Source: Shewanella hafniensis
Lineage (GTDB): Bacteria; Pseudomonadota; Gammaproteobacteria; Enterobacterales; Shewanellaceae
Reading direction: 5' to 3'
DNA: 45,286 bases
Assembly: GCF_019655335.1 (NCBI RefSeq)
Contig: NZ_BPFD01000038.1
Location: forward strand, 1 to 45,286
A program made the translations under genes and the position numbers. Of the stretch, positions 44,101 to 45,286 are shown in pieces. How positions within the stretch are numbered: the stretch's first letter is position 1; every line of letters begins with the position of its first letter. The notes beneath the pieces are model-generated. The model was not told the origin of the DNA. It ran no database searches and worked only from the letters and a program-made list of their open reading frames with translations.

Positions 44101-45286
44101 GCAGCGAGTGCGACTGCTGGCGATACTCAAGCCAGTGTGACCTTTAGTGCGCCAATCTTTACCGGTGGTGCAGCTATTACTGGTTATACAGCAACGTCAA
44201 ATCCAAGTGGCTTCTCTGGGACGAGTGCTAGCTCACCGCTGACAGTAACTGGTCTTACTAATGGTGTAGCATATACATTTACCGTCACGGCTACTAACTC
44301 GGTGGGGACGGGAGCCGCTTCTGCTGCAACGAGCTCTACCACGCCTAAAGCGATACAAACCATCACTTTTGCAGACCCTGGTGCTCAAAGTTTTGGTACC
44401 GCACCGACGCTCATTGCGTCAGCAAGCTCAGGCTTAACAGTGACTTTTACATCATCTACTACAGGAGTTTGTACTATTACCGCTGGTGGCGCCTTAACGT
44501 TCGGTAGCACTGGCACGTGTACCATTGATGCGAATCAAGCGGGAGATGGCAGTTACTTAGCTGCGGCTCAGGTGAGTCGCTCATTCACTGTGAATGCTGT
44601 CGTTCCAGGCGTGCCAACCATAGGAACGGCTAGTGCAGCTGATAGCCAAGCGAGTGTGAGTTTTACCGCTCCGATATTCAATGGTGGTTCGTCAATCACG
44701 GGGTACACAGTGACCTCAAGCCCAGGTGGTTTCAACGCTTCGGGGGCAGCTTCCCCTATTACAGTAACTGGGCTTGCAAACGGTAGTCCTTATACCTTTA
44801 GTGTCGTAGCAACGAACGCGATTGGCAGCAGTAGTGCGTCAGTGGCGAGTAACTCGGTAACGCCAAATGGCGCCCCAGTCATTAGTGGTACGCCGACCTT
44901 AAGTGTTAATCAAGATGCGTCGTATCAGTTTACGCCTACAGCGTCTGACTCTGTGGGAGATGTACTTAGCTTTAGTATTGCTAATAAACCTGCATGGGCG
45001 ACATTTAACACAACAACAGGAACGCTGTCAGGTACTCCCTCTAATCAAGATGTTGGTGTAACTAACGGGATTATTATCAGTGTTTCTGATGGTGCTTTGT
45101 CTGCGAGTTTACCCGCATTTAATTTAAGTGTAGTGAACATCAATGATGCGCCGACCATCAGTTCAACGGCCATCACAGCTGCCACTCAAGATGCGGCGTA
45201 CAGCTACACCTTTGCGGCGAGTGATACCGATGTGGGTGACACATTAACTTTAAGCGCGGTGACCAAACCAAGTTGGTTGAGCTTCA
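41170..45286 (+). CDS. Giant secreted repeat protein (LamG, SwmB-like, Ig/FN3 array), partial, runs off window
   Basis: The frame is open from ATG 41170 to the window end, about 1372 codons without a stop. GGGG lies 8 bases upstream. The leader is long (h-region MFIVGSFFAMTSLHASA, cut near residue 43). Domains: LamG/concanavalin-type fold (about 50-258, with FTLEFWAKFTNVSGTINLVD, SIDDIRMWSSAR); two 124-residue SwmB-like Ig units (41977-42720); another Ig; an FN3; three Ig+FN3 units (43318-44871), each Ig with one Cys pair (VCTI ... GTCTI); then cadherin-like repeats (NGAPVISGTPTLSVNQDASY). The Ser/Thr/Gly/Ala-rich make-up is typical of adhesins and exoproteins. The C-terminal anchor or secretion signal is not visible. 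It follows the tail-collar gene by 92 bases in the same direction. Confidence 0.85.
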   Translation, partial: MLQHAYKMIHAFKHIMTRFCHSYLKMFIVGSFFAMTSLHASAQNRSFDFTTGDTVTLTNAGSALSNRTTFTLEFWAKFTNVSGTINLVDFTGGADAGGLILNSGILTVDLEQDFHNLTESNVLSLSAGTWYHIAVVFDNGTWDFYVDGVGQGINVLDQGARSSVPNYTGFGVTNLVFGLQNHVAVDDFVGSIDDIRMWSSARTQVQIQNNRSIELVGNESGLLGYWKLNEASGTTVNDSQTNSSMLTGTSSGIGYNATGAFVTDSVAPAVSSITASTANGTYKVGDVISVEVNFDEAVLVTGTPQLTLETGSTDRTINYTSGSNSSTLTFSYTVQSGDTSADLDYVATNSLMLNSGTIRDAASNNATLTLPSPGAANSLGANKNIIIDGVAPTVSSVTSSTANGTYKIGDSISIQVDFSEAVTVTGTPQFTLETGATDRTANYASGSGSSALTFNYTIQSGDTSSDLDYVATNSLALNSGTIRDAATNNATLTLASPGAANSLGNNKALVVDGIVPSVTSTAPSGGAVSTDTSVDFTVNFSESVSNISTDDFVLGTTGGATATIVSVSASSGSSVNVTVSGITGNGTIKLNLNASTNISDAAGNAGPAAYTSGSTHTVAIPTAPDAPTIGAATAGIGQASVAFSAPANNGGAAITGYTVTSNPDGISAGGNGFTTSPITVTGLTNGTAYTFTVTATNAIGTSSASDASNSVIPKVNQTITFANPGAQNFGTSPTLTATSDSSLIVSFSSSTPAVCSITSSGTLTFLSTGSCTIDTDQSGNASTNAASTVSQTFMVNAVVPSAPTIGTATAGNAQASVNFTASASNGGAAVTSYTVTSNPNGFTGTGVGSPISVIGLTNGVAYTFTVTATNSTGTGAASAASNSVTPASPQTITFADPGAQSFGTSPTLTAISDSGLTPTFTSSTTGVCTISSGGLLNFVSVGTCTINADQAGDSSYLAATTVSRSFSISAVVPGAPTAASATAGDTQASVTFSAPIFTGGAAITGYTATSNPSGFSGTSASSPLTVTGLTNGVAYTFTVTATNSVGTGAASAATSSTTPKAIQTITFADPGAQSFGTAPTLIASASSGLTVTFTSSTTGVCTITAGGALTFGSTGTCTIDANQAGDGSYLAAAQVSRSFTVNAVVPGVPTIGTASAADSQASVSFTAPIFNGGSSITGYTVTSSPGGFNASGAASPITVTGLANGSPYTFSVVATNAIGSSSASVASNSVTPNGAPVISGTPTLSVNQDASYQFTPTASDSVGDVLSFSIANKPAWATFNTTTGTLSGTPSNQDVGVTNGIIISVSDGALSASLPAFNLSVVNINDAPTISSTAITAATQDAAYSYTFAASDTDVGDTLTLSAVTKPSWLSF
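41977..42720 (+). repeat. Tandem pair of 372-bp units encoding SwmB-like Ig domains
   Basis: Units at 41977-42348 and 42349-42720 encode near-parallel sequences, for example TANGTYKVGDVISVEV and TANGTYKIGDSISIQV, then DLDYVATNSLMLNSGTIRDA and DLDYVATNSLALNSGTIRDA. Unit length is 124 residues. DNA similarity is clear but with many synonymous changes, so the duplication is not recent. Confidence 0.85.
43318..44871 (+). repeat. Array of three Ig+FN3 units of about 174 codons
   Basis: Units begin at 43318, 43838 and 44355 (spacings about 520 and 517 bp). Each opens with QTITFADPGAQSFGT or a close variant and ends with an FN3 domain containing GYTVTSNP or similar and ITVTGLTNG. A conserved Cys pair about 15 residues apart recurs in each Ig half. 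A related FN3 without this Ig precedes the array (from 43039). Confidence 0.85.

Noticed and set aside
42573..44366. Several minus-strand open frames in the Ig/FN3 array
   Set aside because: They recur at each repeat unit because the plus-strand repeat lacks minus-strand stops; no start signals.

Overview
The window looks like a Shewanella-type gammaproteobacterial chromosome. That is an inference from the housekeeping block pckA - hslO - hslR - gspCDEFGHIJKLMN - yrfG and from protein character; no database search was possible. I see no tRNA, rRNA or CRISPR array.

Layout. (1) 1-3480 is an accessory patch. It holds the terminal ~210 bp of an IS10-like IS4-family element cut by the window edge, an AT-rich 873-residue lipoprotein gene with Ig/PKD-like domains, and inverted copies of a 25-bp palindromic repeat on both sides of that gene. 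(2) 3500-10430 carries a small lipoprotein of repeated DGSG turns that is cut short by an in-frame TAG, a methyltransferase, an M14 zinc peptidase, a FUSC-type membrane protein and a dicarboxylate/amino-acid symporter. (3) 10431-20163 is mostly envelope genes of unknown function: a small cytosolic protein, a large lipoprotein, a periplasmic protein with an LRR-like part, a three-gene membrane/secreted cluster, an OmpA-domain protein with a duplicated N-terminal module, and an AbgT-family transporter. (4) 20164-23240 is pckA and the redox/heat-shock pair hslR-hslO on the minus strand. (5) 23492-35059 is a complete type II secretion operon, gspC to gspN, tightly packed with overlapping starts and closed by an intrinsic terminator. 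Between gspK and gspL lies an imperfect tandem copy of the gspK 3' end that creates a 31-codon reading frame coupled to both neighbours. (6) yrfG lies on the minus strand.

(7) 35967-45286 is the most unusual part. A plus-strand run encodes an Asp/Asn beta-hydroxylase-like 2-oxoglutarate oxygenase, a methyltransferase fused to a phytanoyl-CoA-dioxygenase-like domain, a sulfotransferase-like protein and a GNAT acetyltransferase, joined by overlapping stop/start codons. A phage tail-collar-domain protein follows, then a giant secreted repeat protein (LamG, two SwmB-like repeats, an Ig/FN3 array, cadherin-like repeats) that runs off the window. No phage morphogenesis genes are nearby. My hypothesis is a dedicated system that makes and chemically decorates a surface or extracellular fibre. 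The type II system immediately upstream is a possible but unproven exporter.
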